DNA of 64,000 nucleotides from Hsuehochloa calcarea (lineage: Eukaryota; Streptophyta; Magnoliopsida; Poales; Poaceae), in NCBI GenBank assembly GCA_036346395.1, contig CM070609.1, positions 51,098,777 to 51,162,776 of the forward strand, given 5' to 3'. This document shows, one piece after another, positions 11,732 to 22,293 of this stretch. Both the position numbers and the translations under genes were made by a program. How positions within the stretch are numbered: position 1 is the first letter of the stretch; the number at the start of each line of letters is the position of its first letter. Below the pieces are notes generated by a model. It had not been told where the DNA came from. It did not search any database and worked only from the letters and a program-made list of their open reading frames with translations.

Positions 11732-12187
11732 TTACAAGATCTTGCGACTACGAAAATATTCATCTTGAAGTGCAGCAACGATCGGATAATTCAAGCCTGA
11801 TTTGAAATATGTCTTTTCTTGATATGCACTAGTGATATTGGCACGGCGCATTGCATGGTTCAACTCAATATAGTAATCTTTGACAACTTTGCATCCTTGT
11901 TTAATGCTCTCCACGTGTCGTAGTAGTTCCCGCTCATAATAGTGTGGAACAAATTCTCTTCTCATGATGCTTTTAAATGGACCCAAGATGTAATGAATCG
12001 TTTTCCACCTAGTTGTTTCCACCAACTAGAGGCATAGTCTGTAAAAACAAAGTGGCCACTCACTTCCTTGGCTTCGATTCGAACTTTGGGATTCAAGCTC
12101 GAACTCCATGTTTTGTACCCACTCAAGATACTCCTCTGGATCATTACTACCATAGAATGGAAGATATGTATACTCGCGATCTGCCAT
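11732..12187 (-). pseudogene. Ty3/gypsy gag fragment, frameshifted
   Basis: The frame starts at the ATG of MADREYTYLPF (12187) and runs through segments in different frames. The segments include NDPEEYLEWVQNMEF, SSWWKQLGGKRF, MRREFVPHYYERELL and QGCKVVKDYYIELNHAMRR. This is the retrotransposon gag domain (capsid region) with its typical Trp-Trp, R-x2-F-x-P and QG-x-V-x-Y pattern. At least two frameshifts prevent a continuous protein. It is the only recognisable retroviral-type domain in this element and fixes its minus-strand orientation. Confidence 0.8.
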
Positions 12188-13235
12188 TGTTAGCAGCAAA
12201 GCAAAGAATATGTATATAGGTGTATGTGTATATGTAGAGGTCACTCAACTCACAATCCTAACAAGGTGAAGTTTCTTTACCGTTCCGAAAGTAATTAAGA
12301 TCAACAATACTTACACTTCAGGGCAGCAGGAACCACAATGTGATGTGTGAGCGAATTTCAAGAGCAAGTCAAAGCACGACAACGGGTGTTTTGTGGAGCT
12401 TGGTATGGATACCTACTTAATTTGAAAATTCTAGGTATTATAAGGCTAAGTAAATATCCAAACTAGAATTCAATGCCTAGTTGCCGATCACAAAGATATA
12501 AGTGAAAATCAAAACAACTCACACGCAAAGATATTAGAACTTAGTGCAATCAAGGAATGAGCTATGTAAGATATAAGTGAAGAACAAAATAGCTCGTATT
12601 GCACAAGTTATAGAAAGACGCTAGCTAGTTGCAAATAATGAAACTAGGGCACAAGATTGCACAAAATATTGATATTCTAACAATTGAATCAAGAATGAGT
12701 GGGGATTTTCGCTCAAGTTTATGGTTCGGCTATGCGTTTTCTTTTTTCCTTTTTCTCTTTTCTCTTTTTTTCTTTTTCTCTTCTTTTTTTTTCTCTTCTC
12801 TTTTTCCTTCCTTCTTTTTTTTTGAACTATTGCCAAAATTCTTGTTCCACCAAAAATGAGCAAAAATTCTTTCCCACCTTTTGATCTTTCAACAATTGCA
12901 AGAACACAAATATTAATATGCAGCCCTAAGCAACGATTTAGCTAGTCTTAAATAGGTTCAAAGTATTCGCAAAAGATTGAAGGGTTCACAAAGGATAAAT
13001 GGATGTCTCACTTCTTTTTGGATTTTATAGACACGACTAAAAAAATAAAACTAGGCTCAAATAAAGCAGCATAAAAGAATTCAAGATCAAAAACTAAACT
13101 TGATTCTAATGGACAAAAACTTAACAAAACTCACTAGAATAACAAATTAAATACTACGGCTAAATTTTTTTTTGTATGGCTTTTTCGTGTATGGGAGAAA
13201 AAGATAAGCGGATAAAGATCCTCACCGAGTCAGCA
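12188..13235 (-). other. Untranslated leader of the family-A element
   Basis: Lies between the primer site and gag. AT-rich, with a pyrimidine tract at about 12733-12826 on the plus strand (a purine tract in the element transcript). No coding sense is seen; the lysine-rich frame across the tract is a composition artefact. Confidence 0.5.
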
Positions 13236-13248
13236 GAGCTCGATGCCA
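13236..13248 (-). promoter_or_regulatory. Primer binding site, family A
   Basis: On the minus strand TGGCATCGAGCTC lies two bases inside the 5' LTR. It is a decayed form of TGGTATCAGAGC, complementary to the 3' end of initiator Met-tRNA. Confidence 0.6.
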
Positions 13249-13249
13249 C

Positions 13250-14254
13250 CGATGCGGGTGCCCGATCTTCTCGACGTAGAACCTCTCGATAACTTGTGTA
13301 CTGACGAACCACCGGTGATCCCCGCGCCAATGCACGGACTTGCAACTCTATGGAAATTCGCCCAAACACACACTTGATTGGATCCTCGCTGACCTGCGAA
13401 GATCGTCGAACCCTCAATTCCCAACGGAAAAGCAAGAACGACCCTTGTTCTCAATGCCCAATTCCTCTGTTTTGGCTATAAGCACAACAGAGAATCAAGC
13501 AAAAGCTTTGAAAATATATTAAACGTGGTCGAGGTTACAATGGGGTCTACCCTCTATATATAGTGCCGCTTACTCCTCCTCATGGCTGGCCAAGAGGCCC
13601 TACTCCTATTCTAATTCGTTTTGGAGTCCTACTCCAATTCGACACATTCCAAAACAGAAGGAAACTCGATTTTACAACTGTCACATTGATTTGATCATAT
13701 CTTTTGATACGGGATGAATTTCGGAGTGAGGGAGGATCCGTTGGATCGGGCTTGAAGTTAGCTTTCCAACAAGCCCAAGAACACTCGAATCGGACTCCGT
13801 TTGTGAAAGTTATGGTCGTTTTAATCCGGACTGTCTTGCTGATTCCGAATCCGAATTTGAGGCTGATTCCGAATCCGAATTGAATTATGAGTTGATTCCG
13901 AATTTGAATTTGGTTGGGCTTGTGGAAGTTTCGAATTTGACATGGATTCTTAGGCTTCTCTTCCCTTGCTTGTCTCCCACGAGCTTCTCCTCCATTGTGA
14001 TGGTCTTTCTTCAAGAACAACCTCATATCCTTCATCTCCGTTCATTATTGAATCTTCCAATCTGAGCACAAGCAAAACACTAGTTTTAGGTAGTATGAAA
14101 TTCTCATCTAATTTAAAAGGAAATTCGGTGAATGATTCACTGTTGGATAAGCTTCTCTTGTTTTTCAACTCTCTTAGTAAGCTCATGTTGTTCTGAGGTA
14201 TTTAATGAATTGAAAATATTATATGAAACAACATAGCTAAGGATGTCCGCATCA
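13250..14254 (-). repeat. Family-A 5' LTR
   Basis: About 1005 bp, closely matching the 3' LTR with small indels. Its terminal A is changed (CCGCATCG). The TATA box is at about 13553-13562 on the minus strand. Confidence 0.9.
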
Positions 14255-14635
14255 CAGGGCCAGTCTGACCGCCCACCCTGGCCGGTCTAACCGCCAGTAA
14301 AGATTTAGCCGATTTTCAACCTCTGAAAACCAAAACCTATTGAAAATTTTAAACCAATAGAACTTTTGACTGGTGACTCATCTCCTCTTCTCGAATCATC
14401 ATCGACACACGATGATTTCCTTTTCTTCAAGCTCCTCAAACGCATCAACACATGATGCGTCCTTTATTTGAACATTGACTTGATGATGATCAACTCATGA
14501 TGTCATCCTAAGTCTTCATCACCTTGGAACATAACCTATTCATCCAACTCATGAAAAAAAGTTAGTTCTACAATATGATTATCATTAATTACCACATCAT
14601 ACCATTAACTCATAATGGTGGGGCAAAATACTTCA

Positions 14636-14650
14636 ATCTTTCCCTCTTTT
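14636..14650 (-). promoter_or_regulatory. Polypurine tract of the SIRE-like element
   Basis: On the minus strand CAAAAGAGGGAAAGAT directly precedes the TG of the LTR, the normal position of a plus-strand priming tract for reverse transcription. Confidence 0.55.
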
Positions 14651-15210
14651 GGTAATTGATGATAACCAATTCAATTACATATAATTGAATGTAGATAAAT
14701 ATGAGAGAACAAATGAGTATCTACGAACTACACAAGTTTTATATACTCAAGTATATGTTTCAACGTAAAGATCCTTAATGTATGTGGAAACTGGAATATA
14801 GATCAATACTAATGAAACCACAAAATATAGAGTGACCCCCCCTAAATGTGTGCATACACAAATGTGTAATAAGAACATATGCACATATTCAGGTTAAACT
14901 TATGGTGCGGTTCAACCTATATTTTGGATCCGAGGAATGCAATAATATATAGAAATATAATGTCAAATGCATACCTCTTTGAATTTCACCTTTATATCTA
15001 AATGAGACTACACACTAGATATAACAATAGAATTGTTAGTCTCACAAATAAATTTATCATTAATCACTAAAATATTCCATTAACTCATAATGGCGGGTCT
15101 AGATCCTTCGTTGGCTCACCCAATTGCCCGAAGACGGTGGCACAACTCGAACATGTCTTAGATCTTACTCATTGAGGCAGTCGGTCTCATCTACGATTTG
15201 CTCAACTCGT
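14651..15210. other. AT-rich transposon-derived stretch
   Basis: On the minus strand this should be the 3' internal end of the SIRE-like element, given the polypurine tract beside it, but no pol residues are recognisable. No gene seen. Confidence 0.35.
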
Positions 15211-15392
15211 ACTCAACTCAGGATGGCGAACACATCTCCTCAACATTCCGGACGCGACTCATGACGGTGCTTCTCAACGTCCCGGACTCAACTTCACGGA
15301 CTTGACTCAGGACGGCGAACACATCTCCTCAACGTCCCGGACTCAACACTACTTACTTGACTCTACACAGCGAACACATCTCCTCAACATCC
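15211..15392. repeat. Imperfect tandem repeat (gcgaacacatctcctcaac)
   Basis: Three degenerate copies of a unit containing gcgaacacatctcctcaac and the phrase gtcccggactcaac, spaced unevenly at about 60-100 bases. It lies just past the 3' break of the copia gag relic. Confidence 0.7.
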
Positions 15393-15477
15393 TCCCCTCA
15401 TCTCAGCTTCATAGCAGTGTTGGTTCATCATTGTTGAGAGCTTCAACAAGAAGTGCTTTCCCCTTCCCCGGCTTGCG

Positions 15478-16212
15478 GCATTCTGAGGCGAAGTGCCCGT
15501 AGTCCTAACAATTATAGCATATCACATTTGTCTTGTCAAATTTTTGATTCTTGCGGCTTCGGTCACCACTACCATTAGAGCCGCCGAAGGAACCCTTGCC
15601 TTTGCTTTTCGATTATCAGGCCTCCCACTTTCGGTGGTTAACGGCAAGTGCTCATCTTCACTGCTGCCAGATCCTTGGATCCGTTCCTCGTGCGCCTTCA
15701 AGCAGCCGATCAACTCCTCAACCGTCTTGAGCTCGCCAAACTGTTCAATGTCGGAGATGATTTGCAAAAACTTTCTGAAAACTGCCCGAAGAAGCTTTAT
15801 CACAATATAGTTCTCTTCTATTTTGTCTCCCACAACTCGGATTTGATTGACAATCGTCGTCAACCTCATGGCGAAATAGTCGATCGACACCATCTCTTTT
15901 ATGCGCATCCCCTCAAACTCACTCTTAAGAGTCTGTATTCGCGCTTCCTTAACTCGATCATCGCCAAGATGCATCGTTTTGAACGTCTCCCACGTAGCTT
16001 TGACTGTTTCCTTTTTGGCCAGTAGGAAGAGCGTTTCCTCCGAGATGCCTCCATAGATCGCTGCCAAGGCCACTGTCCTGCGCACATCGACGTTGCCGCC
16101 CTCGATTGTGTCCCACAATCCTTGCGGCGTGTATGTACACCTTCATCTTGATTGCCCATCTTGCATAACCGCTCTTCGTGAGCATCGATAATCTGTGAGA
16201 CTCCTTCGCCAT
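15478..16212 (-). pseudogene. Ty1/copia gag relic with zinc knuckle
   Basis: Starts at the ATG of MAKESHRLSML (16212). Seen: the copia gag (UBN2-type) pattern, including a frame with SIDYFAMRLTTIVNQIR, VIKLLRAVFRKF and TVEELIGCLKAHEER, preceded by a frameshift near 16110. A CCHC zinc knuckle of correct spacing (C-x2-C-x4-H-x4-C) lies at 15478-15519, but the codon after its second Cys is TAG (15505-15507). Pol is missing; the relic ends in the tandem repeat at 15211-15392. The upstream primer site and LTR give the orientation. Its product would be the structural capsid and nucleocapsid protein of the element. Confidence 0.85.
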
Positions 16213-16303
16213 CGCTGCCGCACCCGACGTCGCCGCCTCGTCACGAGTGACACCTCTCCCTAGAGAACGTAATATAATCTTGGATACAGATCAAGAACTC
16301 AGA

Positions 16304-16314
16304 CTCTGATACCA
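16304..16314 (-). promoter_or_regulatory. Primer binding site of the copia relic
   Basis: On the minus strand TGGTATCAGAG lies next to the LTR end, complementary to initiator Met-tRNA. Confidence 0.8.
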
Positions 16315-16316
16315 AT

Positions 16317-16547
16317 TATTAGAACAAACAATCAAACTTACGCCGCTGGAATCAACACACGCACAGGAAAAAGTCTTTGGTCGCCAGCCGTGCATTTTTT
16401 CTTTATATATTGCTTTTACTCAAATAGTTACAAGACTCAAGAGTGCCTTTTACAGGCTGTTTCTACTGCTACTACTGGGACTCGGCAGCAGCGAGCACCT
16501 CAAGCAGCTAACTGACTCAACAAAGAAACCACAAATATTATCTAACA
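16317..16547 (-). repeat. Copia 5' LTR, about 231 bp
   Basis: On the minus strand it runs from TGTTAGATAATATTTG to TTGTTCTAATA (expected end CTAACA, one change). It carries a TATA box (CAATATATAAAG) in the middle. The LTR, primer site and gag order is intact; the 3' part of the element is lost. Confidence 0.75.
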
Positions 16548-16802
16548 TCGTTAGAGATAACAACGAGGGCTGCGTCGCGGCTGACGGGAACAAGGACTCT
16601 GGCAACGATGTTGCTGCACACAGGAACAGGTGTGATAGCAATGAGATGGAGGTGATGAGGGAAAGATCAATTTTGAAGGAGACGCCGAGATAGGGACGAA
16701 TTTAGACAAATTACCAAAGGGGTCGCAGACGGTGGCATCGGTTCGTCAGGCTCGGAGGCGACGATGATGCTAGCAACAGCGGGGACAGGTCTCGAGAGGT
16801 TG

Positions 16803-17922
16803 TGATACGGGGGATGCCCGATCTTCTCGGTGAGGACCGTGGATAAATGATGCGAAGTAGACGATGTCGCTAGCTGAACACTCGCGCCAATGCACGAACC
16901 CTTAACTCTTTGGAATACGCCCAAAACACACCGGATAGTTGATCGTCGCGAGACCACAAACGACGATCGCCAAGTCCCCAATTCCCAATGGAACGACGGC
17001 TTGACCTTGAGTTGCAGAACGAATCAACGGATCGCCTAGTCCTCTCTCAAAGTCCGCGCATGAACTCTGGTTTCGAAAGAACAAGCAATAGCTATGTTTC
17101 TATTCTTATGCATAAACTGGTCTGAGGTTACAATAGGGGTCTAACCCTTAATATATAGTGCCCTTGTCCTCCTCATGGCTAGCCAAGAAGCCCTACTCCT
17201 ACTCTAATTCGGAATTAGGACTCCTACTCCAATTCTGACTCAATCTAATACAAAAAGAAAACTCTAATTTTACAACCGTCATATTGTTTCGCTCATATCT
17301 TTTGACTCAGGAGGAATGTCGGAGTGAGGGAGGATCCGTTGGATCGGGCTTGAAGTTAGCTTTCCAACAAGCCCAAAACCATCCAAATCGGACTTCGTAT
17401 GAGAAAGTTATTACCGTTTTACTTCGGACTGTTCTGCTGATTCTGAATCCGAATTTGATGCTGATTCCGAATCCGAATTTGATTCTGGGTTGACTCCGAA
17501 TTTGATTTCGGTTGGGGTTGTGGGAGATCTGAATTGGGCTTGAAAATCTTATCCAAAACTTGAGTTTTATGTCCCCTTTTGCTCTCCCATCACACGGGCT
17601 TCTTTCCTCCTTGAGCAGCCGCATGGGTTGCTTAACTTTCTCCTTCCCAACCGCTTTGACCTTCTTGTTCTTCATCAGTAGGCAACAAATATGGTTACCC
17701 TCCTTCTTGTGCTCCTCTATTGCTTTGGCTCCAGCCTCCCTCTCGGTTCCAAAGACTTTAAGCTTGTCGAACCTGAGAATGCACAAAGTATTGCTTTTAC
17801 GTAGTGTCCAATTCTCACAGAAAACACAAAGAAACCTGCTAAGAAAGAATTGTATCTGTTGCTTGAGAAATGTAGCTCTTGCTTCATAAACAGCCTCATA
17901 ATTAGTCAGGATATCCTCATCA
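16803..17922 (-). mobile_element. Solo LTR, diverged family A
   Basis: Shares the landmarks of the family-A LTRs in order: gatgcccgatcttctcgg, cgccaatgcacgaac, the TATA box tatatagtgccc, and the block ggagtgagggaggatccgtt. Termini are TGATACGG...CCTCATCA. It is flanked by the perfect 5-bp duplication GGTTG (16798-16802 and 17923-17927), so this is an LTR-LTR recombination product. It is clearly more diverged than the other copies. Confidence 0.9.
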
Positions 17923-18219
17923 GGTTGGGGAAGAAAGGAAAGAAGCTATATACTGCTACCACTGTTGATTTTGAGGGGGAGGGCGCTGTCTCGCTCTGCA
18001 TCGGCGTCGTGGTGGCTTCGGCGCGGGCTCCTTTTTACTGGACACGCACGGGTCAACGCAAGTAATACTACGCGGAGCGCATGCAAGATTCCAGAGAGCT
18101 CTGGATGCGTGAGGCGATGGCGTGTGGCTCGGTGAGGTGGCGTTGAGGGCGTATGGGCGAAGAGTCGGGGACAGAGACGGTGAGGCAAGGTTGGGCGGGC
18201 GATGCGAGGATGAGCCGGC

Positions 18220-18883
18220 TGCAAAGCACCGACACGCCTGGAAGGCGCCGTGTCCGTGTCGGACACCGTGTCGGACACGGACACGGCTCGGACACGGCTC
18301 GGACACGTATTCCAGGCGTGTCGAAAATTTGCATCGCGAAAATAAATAAAAACAAATTCGGACACGTATCGGACACGTTTGGCCGCGTGTCGGACACGTA
18401 TTGGACCATTCATTCGGCCTATCTCCCATCCTAACCCTACCTCTCCTCTCCGGCTCTCCCTGTCCCCATCCCATCTCACTCCGTCTCCGCAGTCGCAGCC
18501 ACCCAGCCAGCCGACGCCGCCTACGCTGCGTCGCCCGCCGCCGCTGCGACGCCGCACCCCGACCGACGCTGCTGTGATCTTGCTCTGCTGGCAAACTCCG
18601 TTCATTTGCTCTGCGCCAAGCGCCGCTTTGCTCCTGCGCAAGCCTTTGTTCGCTGCTCTGCTTGCCGAATCTGACGCCCATTGCTCTGCTGCTGTACGCC
18701 GCTGGTCCAGCGCCAAGCACGCTGCAGCTCTGTTCTGCTCCTCCCGGCGCTTTCTTCTTTGCTCCTCCTCAGCTCTGTTCTTTGCTCCCGAGCCGCCTAC
18801 CTATTCTTCTTTGCCCTGTCGCCAGATTTGGACTTGCTTGGTGAGTGCTTGATCGCTTGTGCATCTTGGCATATCTGTGCATT

Positions 18884-18954
<71 letters not shown>

Positions 18955-19048
18955 CGTGTCCCGTGTCGTCTATTTTTTAGAAAATGGTAAATCCCGTGTC
19001 CGATACGTGTCGTGTCCGACACGCGTGTCCGTGTCCGTGCATCCTAGT
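18220..19048. mobile_element. Non-autonomous hAT-like element with GTGTCCG subterminal repeats
   Basis: Seen: the 8-bp duplication GAGCCGGC on both sides (18212-18219 and 19049-19056), imperfect inverted ends sharing GCACSGACACG, and dense GTGTCCG/CGGACAC repeats within 200 bases of each end. Known: an 8-bp duplication and subterminal repeats are typical of hAT transposons. The GC-rich centre (18420-18845) has no transposase. It resembles a 5' untranslated exon and ends with a good splice donor (TTG|GTGAGT at 18838-18845), followed by an (AT)n tract. It looks like a deletion derivative retaining only the first exon of a larger element. Confidence 0.8.
18889..18951. repeat. (AT)n microsatellite
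   Basis: About 31 consecutive AT dinucleotides inside the hAT-like element. Confidence 0.97.
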
Positions 19049-19056
19049 GAGCCGGC

Positions 19057-19904
19057 GTAGCGACGCAAGGAAGAGGAGAGAGGGGGAAAGCGGCCGGGTT
19101 GGTAGGCCGGCTAGGGCCGAAAGAAAGAGAGAGAAAGGGGCAGAATTTCCAGGGTTTTTGGATCGCGACCGAATGCAGGCCTTCGCCGCCGAATCGAGTT
19201 GACAAAGAGATCGCGACCGGCATCACCGGACCGATATCGATGAGAACGCGCGCAACACATCGAGTCGCCGGTCGCCGTTGTCCTCTCCTTGCCGTGAGTC
19301 GGCTGTTGCTGTGTCGTCCCATGGCTATTGGTTAGATGGGATGGGACGCATGGGAGTAGATGGAAATGGATGAGGATGAACTCATGGGAGAGAAGGAATA
19401 CATTTTGTTTTTGTCTTTGTACCGCACGGATTTGTACATTGGAGATATTGTTAGTAATTTATTCTAATCACAGTAATTGCCCCCTCCACAGACATAGGCA
19501 TACCTGGTTCACTTGCCACGTAGGCTGGCAAGAAGGCCAGATGCAACTGGCTCAGTTGCAACCAGGCCAGGCAAGGCTTAGATCCGCACCCAAGCCTGGC
19601 CCAGGTCAAGCTGAAGAAAAGCTAGCAGCTCGCTGGCCCCTAACTAGATAAAAAGAAAAAAGAAAAAAGAAAAAAGAAAAAAGAAAAAAGAAGAACAGAT
19701 ATGGCCTCCACGTGGTGTCAACACCCGGTCGCGTCCAAAACGCGTACTTTGGCTGTCCCGCCCGCGCACATGCCGGCCGGTCTCCAGCTAGCTCACGGCA
19801 GCCACGCGCGTCCCCGTCACCCCCCAAGGATCACGCCCTCCGTACTCATCCACCAACCTGCAGATCTGCGCAGGTAGCAACCATGGCCTCGAGCGCCACC
19901 CCCA
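19057..19904. other. Upstream flank of RING gene 2
   Basis: No gene is recognised. The stretch at 19060-19330 is GC-rich and purine-rich. An ATG at 19883 in good context is in frame with the RING gene but lies upstream of its probable TATA box. Confidence 0.4.
19650..19693. repeat. (AAAAAAG)n minisatellite
   Basis: About six copies of a 7-base A-rich unit. Confidence 0.9.
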
Positions 19905-19911
19905 TTTATAT
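19905..19911 (+). promoter_or_regulatory. Candidate TATA box of RING-H2 gene 2
   Basis: The sequence tttatat (within cccatttatatgcccc) lies about 130 bases before the ATG at 20039, giving a leader of about 100 bases. Confidence 0.5.
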
Positions 19912-20038
19912 GCCCCATGCATCCTTCCCCCTTCTCTTCCATCGCAGCTCACCTCTCATGATTAGCAGCTACTTTCTGTCTCATCGCATCTTGATCTCTC
20001 TGTTCCTCCCTGTATATTCTAAGAGACGAGCACGGATA

Positions 20039-20503
20039 ATGGATGGTCACATGGATTGGATCGCCGCGCGGTTCCTCCTGTCGGCCATACTCGGGGTCCA
20101 CCCGCTGGTGGCCGTGGACGATGGTGGCGACGACGAGCACTTCCCGGTGGACAGCAGCGCCGCGGCGGCTCGGCTGGTGATGGTGCCGGCGGCCGTGGAG
20201 GCACCGGAGGAGGTGGCGGGCGCGGTGTGTGCGGTCTGCACGGAGGAGGTGGCGGCGCGGCAGGCGGTCGTGCGGCTGCCGTGCGCGCACTGGTACCACG
20301 ACGGCTGCATCGCGCCGTGGCTGCTGATTAGGACCACCTGCCCGACGTGCCGCGCCGAGCTGCCTCGGGAGGGCGGTGGCCGCGCCGAGAGACCGCGCCC
20401 GCCCCGTGTCTACCGGGCGGCAGCGGTGGCGGCGGAGACGGCCGGCGGGCGCCTGCGGCGCGAGGCGTCGTACACGATGCTCGCCAGCACGCTGCCCAGC
20501 TAA
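20039..20503 (+). CDS. RING-H2 finger protein, probable E3 ubiquitin ligase (copy 2)
   Basis: This single-exon frame encodes 154 aa. Seen: RING-H2 ligands C64, C67, C82, H84, H87, C90, C101 and C104, with the same spacing as copy 1. The stretch VVRLPCAHWYH is identical in both. Other shared landmarks are the N-terminus (MDxxxDWIAARFLLS-like), FPVD near residue 35, and RREAS...LA at the C-terminus. The frame is open a further 109 codons upstream, but the homologous start of copy 1 and a TATA-like box at 19905 argue for ATG 20039. There is no signal peptide or membrane segment, so it is probably soluble. Known: such RING fingers bind an E2 enzyme. The gene is in the same orientation as copy 1, 18 kb away, consistent with tandem duplication. 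The substrate is unknown. Confidence 0.9.
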   Translation: MDGHMDWIAARFLLSAILGVHPLVAVDDGGDDEHFPVDSSAAAARLVMVPAAVEAPEEVAGAVCAVCTEEVAARQAVVRLPCAHWYHDGCIAPWLLIRTTCPTCRAELPREGGGRAERPRPPRVYRAAAVAAETAGGRLRREASYTMLASTLPS

Positions 20504-21274
20504 TTGATTACGCGGTGTACGTCAGCAGCTACGTATATATATGATGGTAGGATTGTACAGAGATAAATACAGTACACTGGATCGAACCGAAAAAAAAAAA
20601 CGAGTTTTTTTTTAGCCGGGACTAGCCAGTTAATTAATGATCTACAGTTAAATATCCCAGCGTGGTGACGTTTTATTAATCTTTGTGGTGATTAACTTCA
20701 ATTTTTCGGGGTAATTTACATAGTTTATATATATATATATATATATAAATAGAGGTACTTTACATAGTTATATATTCTTAAGATTGCATCGCCGTAAGTA
20801 GACCAAGACAAAAATAATCGCTGAGGATGAGCAGCTCATCTCCTTGATTATACTTAATTATTATATACGTGTATTCTGTGGGCTATCATTGTTGTCATTT
20901 TCAGTCGGGGCATAAGTCATCACGGTTGTCGTATTATGAACAGGAGCCTTATCCACGACGATTGCAGATAGAGAGAGGTATATTCATATAAAAACTACGC
21001 GTTCTGCTGCTACTAGGTACTAGAACATATATTATTTTTTAATGAACTTTCAGCAGTACATACATACTATACTAGATGTAGGAGTGTTTTGCTTCAAAAG
21101 ACGTGCTTCTGGACCAAATCAATGTTGGAAGCCAAGTGTTATTTGGCATAATTCAATCACGAGATAATTCCCAAATTCCACAACAATTCCAAGGCAGAAA
21201 AAAATATTTGACATTGCAATGCATGAATCTAGCAAAGCACCAAATTTGATGGCATTAAAAATAACATGAGTAAG
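20504..21274. other. 3' flank of RING gene 2 and intergenic DNA
   Basis: Holds a presumed 3' UTR with an agataaata polyadenylation candidate near 20561, a (TA)n run at about 20725-20747, and then AT-rich DNA without a gene. Confidence 0.45.
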
Positions 21275-22288
21275 TGATGCGGGGTGCCCGATCTTCTCGA
21301 CGTAGAACCTCTAGATAACTTTGTATCACCGACGAACCACCACCGATCCCCGCGCTAATGCGGACTTGCAACTCTATGGAAATTCGCCAAACACACACTT
21401 GATTGGATCCTCGCCGACCACAAGCGAAGATCGTCGAACCTCAATTCCCAAATGGAAAAGCAAAACGACCCTTATTCTCAATGCCCAATTCCTCTGTTTT
21501 GGCTATAAGCACAGCAGGAGAATCAAGCAAAGCTTTGAAAATATATTAAGCGTGGTGCGAGGTTACAATGGGGTCTACCCTCTATATATAGTGCTCCTAC
21601 TCCTCCTCATGGCTGGCCAAGAGGCCCTACTCCTATCCTAATTCGGATTTGGAGTCCTACTCCAATTCCGACACATTCCAAAACTGAAAAGGAAACTCTG
21701 ATTTTACAACCGTCATATTGTTTCGGTCATATCTTTTGATACAGGACGAATTTCGGAGTGAGGGAGGATCCGTTGGATCGGGCTTGAAGTTAGCTTTCCA
21801 ACAAGCCCAAGAACACTCGAATCGGACTCCGTTTGTGAAAGTTATGGCTGTTTTAATCCGGACTGTCCTGCTGATTCCGAATCCGAATTTGAGGCTGATT
21901 CCGAATCCGAATTGAGTTATGAGTTGATTCCGAATTTGAATTTGGTTGAGCTTGTGGAAGTTTCGAATTTGACTTGGATTCTTGGACTTCTCTTCCCTTG
22001 CTTGTCTCCCACGAGCTTCTCCTCCATTGTGATGACCTTTCTTCAAGAACAACCCCATATCCTTCATCTCCGTTCATTATTGAATCTTCCAATCTGAGCA
22101 CAAGCAAAACACTAGTTTTAGGTAGTATGAAATTCTCAACTAATTTAAAAGTAAATTCAGTGAACAGATTCACCTGTTGGATAAGCTTCTCTTGTTTTTC
22201 AACTCTCTTAGTAAGCTCATGTTGTTCTGAGGTATTTAATGAATTGAAAACATTATATGAAACAATGTAGCTAAGGATGTCCGCATCA
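21275..22288 (-). mobile_element. Family-A solo LTR
   Basis: 1014 bp, ends TGATGCGG/CCGCATCA, colinear with the two LTRs of the 9300-14254 element. Flanked by the perfect 5-bp duplication GTAAG (21270-21274 and 22289-22293). TATA box at about 21582-21590 on the minus strand. It retains the in-frame coding tail seen in the other LTRs. Confidence 0.93.
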
Positions 22289-22293
22289 GTAAG

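Larger units (their letters stand above)
9300..14254 (-). mobile_element. Family-A non-autonomous Ty3-type LTR retrotransposon, complete
   Basis: Seen: two LTRs of about 1 kb in the same orientation with ends TGATGCGG...CCGCATCA, flanked by the 5-bp target duplication CAGGG (9295-9299 and 14255-14259). The minus-strand order is 5' LTR, degenerate Met-tRNA primer site, gag-like pseudogene, one long open frame, polypurine tract, 3' LTR. There is no recognisable protease, reverse transcriptase, RNase H or integrase, so transposition would need enzymes from another element. The gag segment is of Ty3/gypsy type. The element sits inside the SIRE-like LTR and is therefore younger than it. Confidence 0.9.
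7951..14635 (-). mobile_element. SIRE/Maximus-like copia 3' LTR, interrupted
   Basis: On the minus strand the LTR begins TGAAGTATTTTGCC at 14635 and ends GGTCCAACA at 7951. It is about 1.7 kb once the inserted family-A element (9300-14254) and one copy of its duplication are removed. A purine tract sits immediately before its start (14636-14650). The terminal region reads CACCCCCCATCCCTCTAGTC, characteristic of grass SIRE-type copia LTR ends. Repeated CCGGTCTGACCG-like motifs occur at 8150-8240 and resume at 14260-14300 on the far side of the insertion, which shows the two halves were once contiguous. A second copy of the end motif at 7728-7754 belongs to another, truncated LTR. Confidence 0.6.

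Noticed and set aside
12621..12863. Lysine-rich frame
   Set aside because: It arises from the homopurine strand of a pyrimidine tract in a retrotransposon leader.
17946..18720. Two overlapping minus-strand frames of about 255 codons
   Set aside because: They lie across the GTGTCCG repeats and GC-rich centre of the hAT-like element; composition keeps frames open, and no domain is seen.
19712..20038. 109-residue N-terminal extension of RING gene 2
   Set aside because: It has no counterpart in copy 1, and most of it lies upstream of the probable TATA box.
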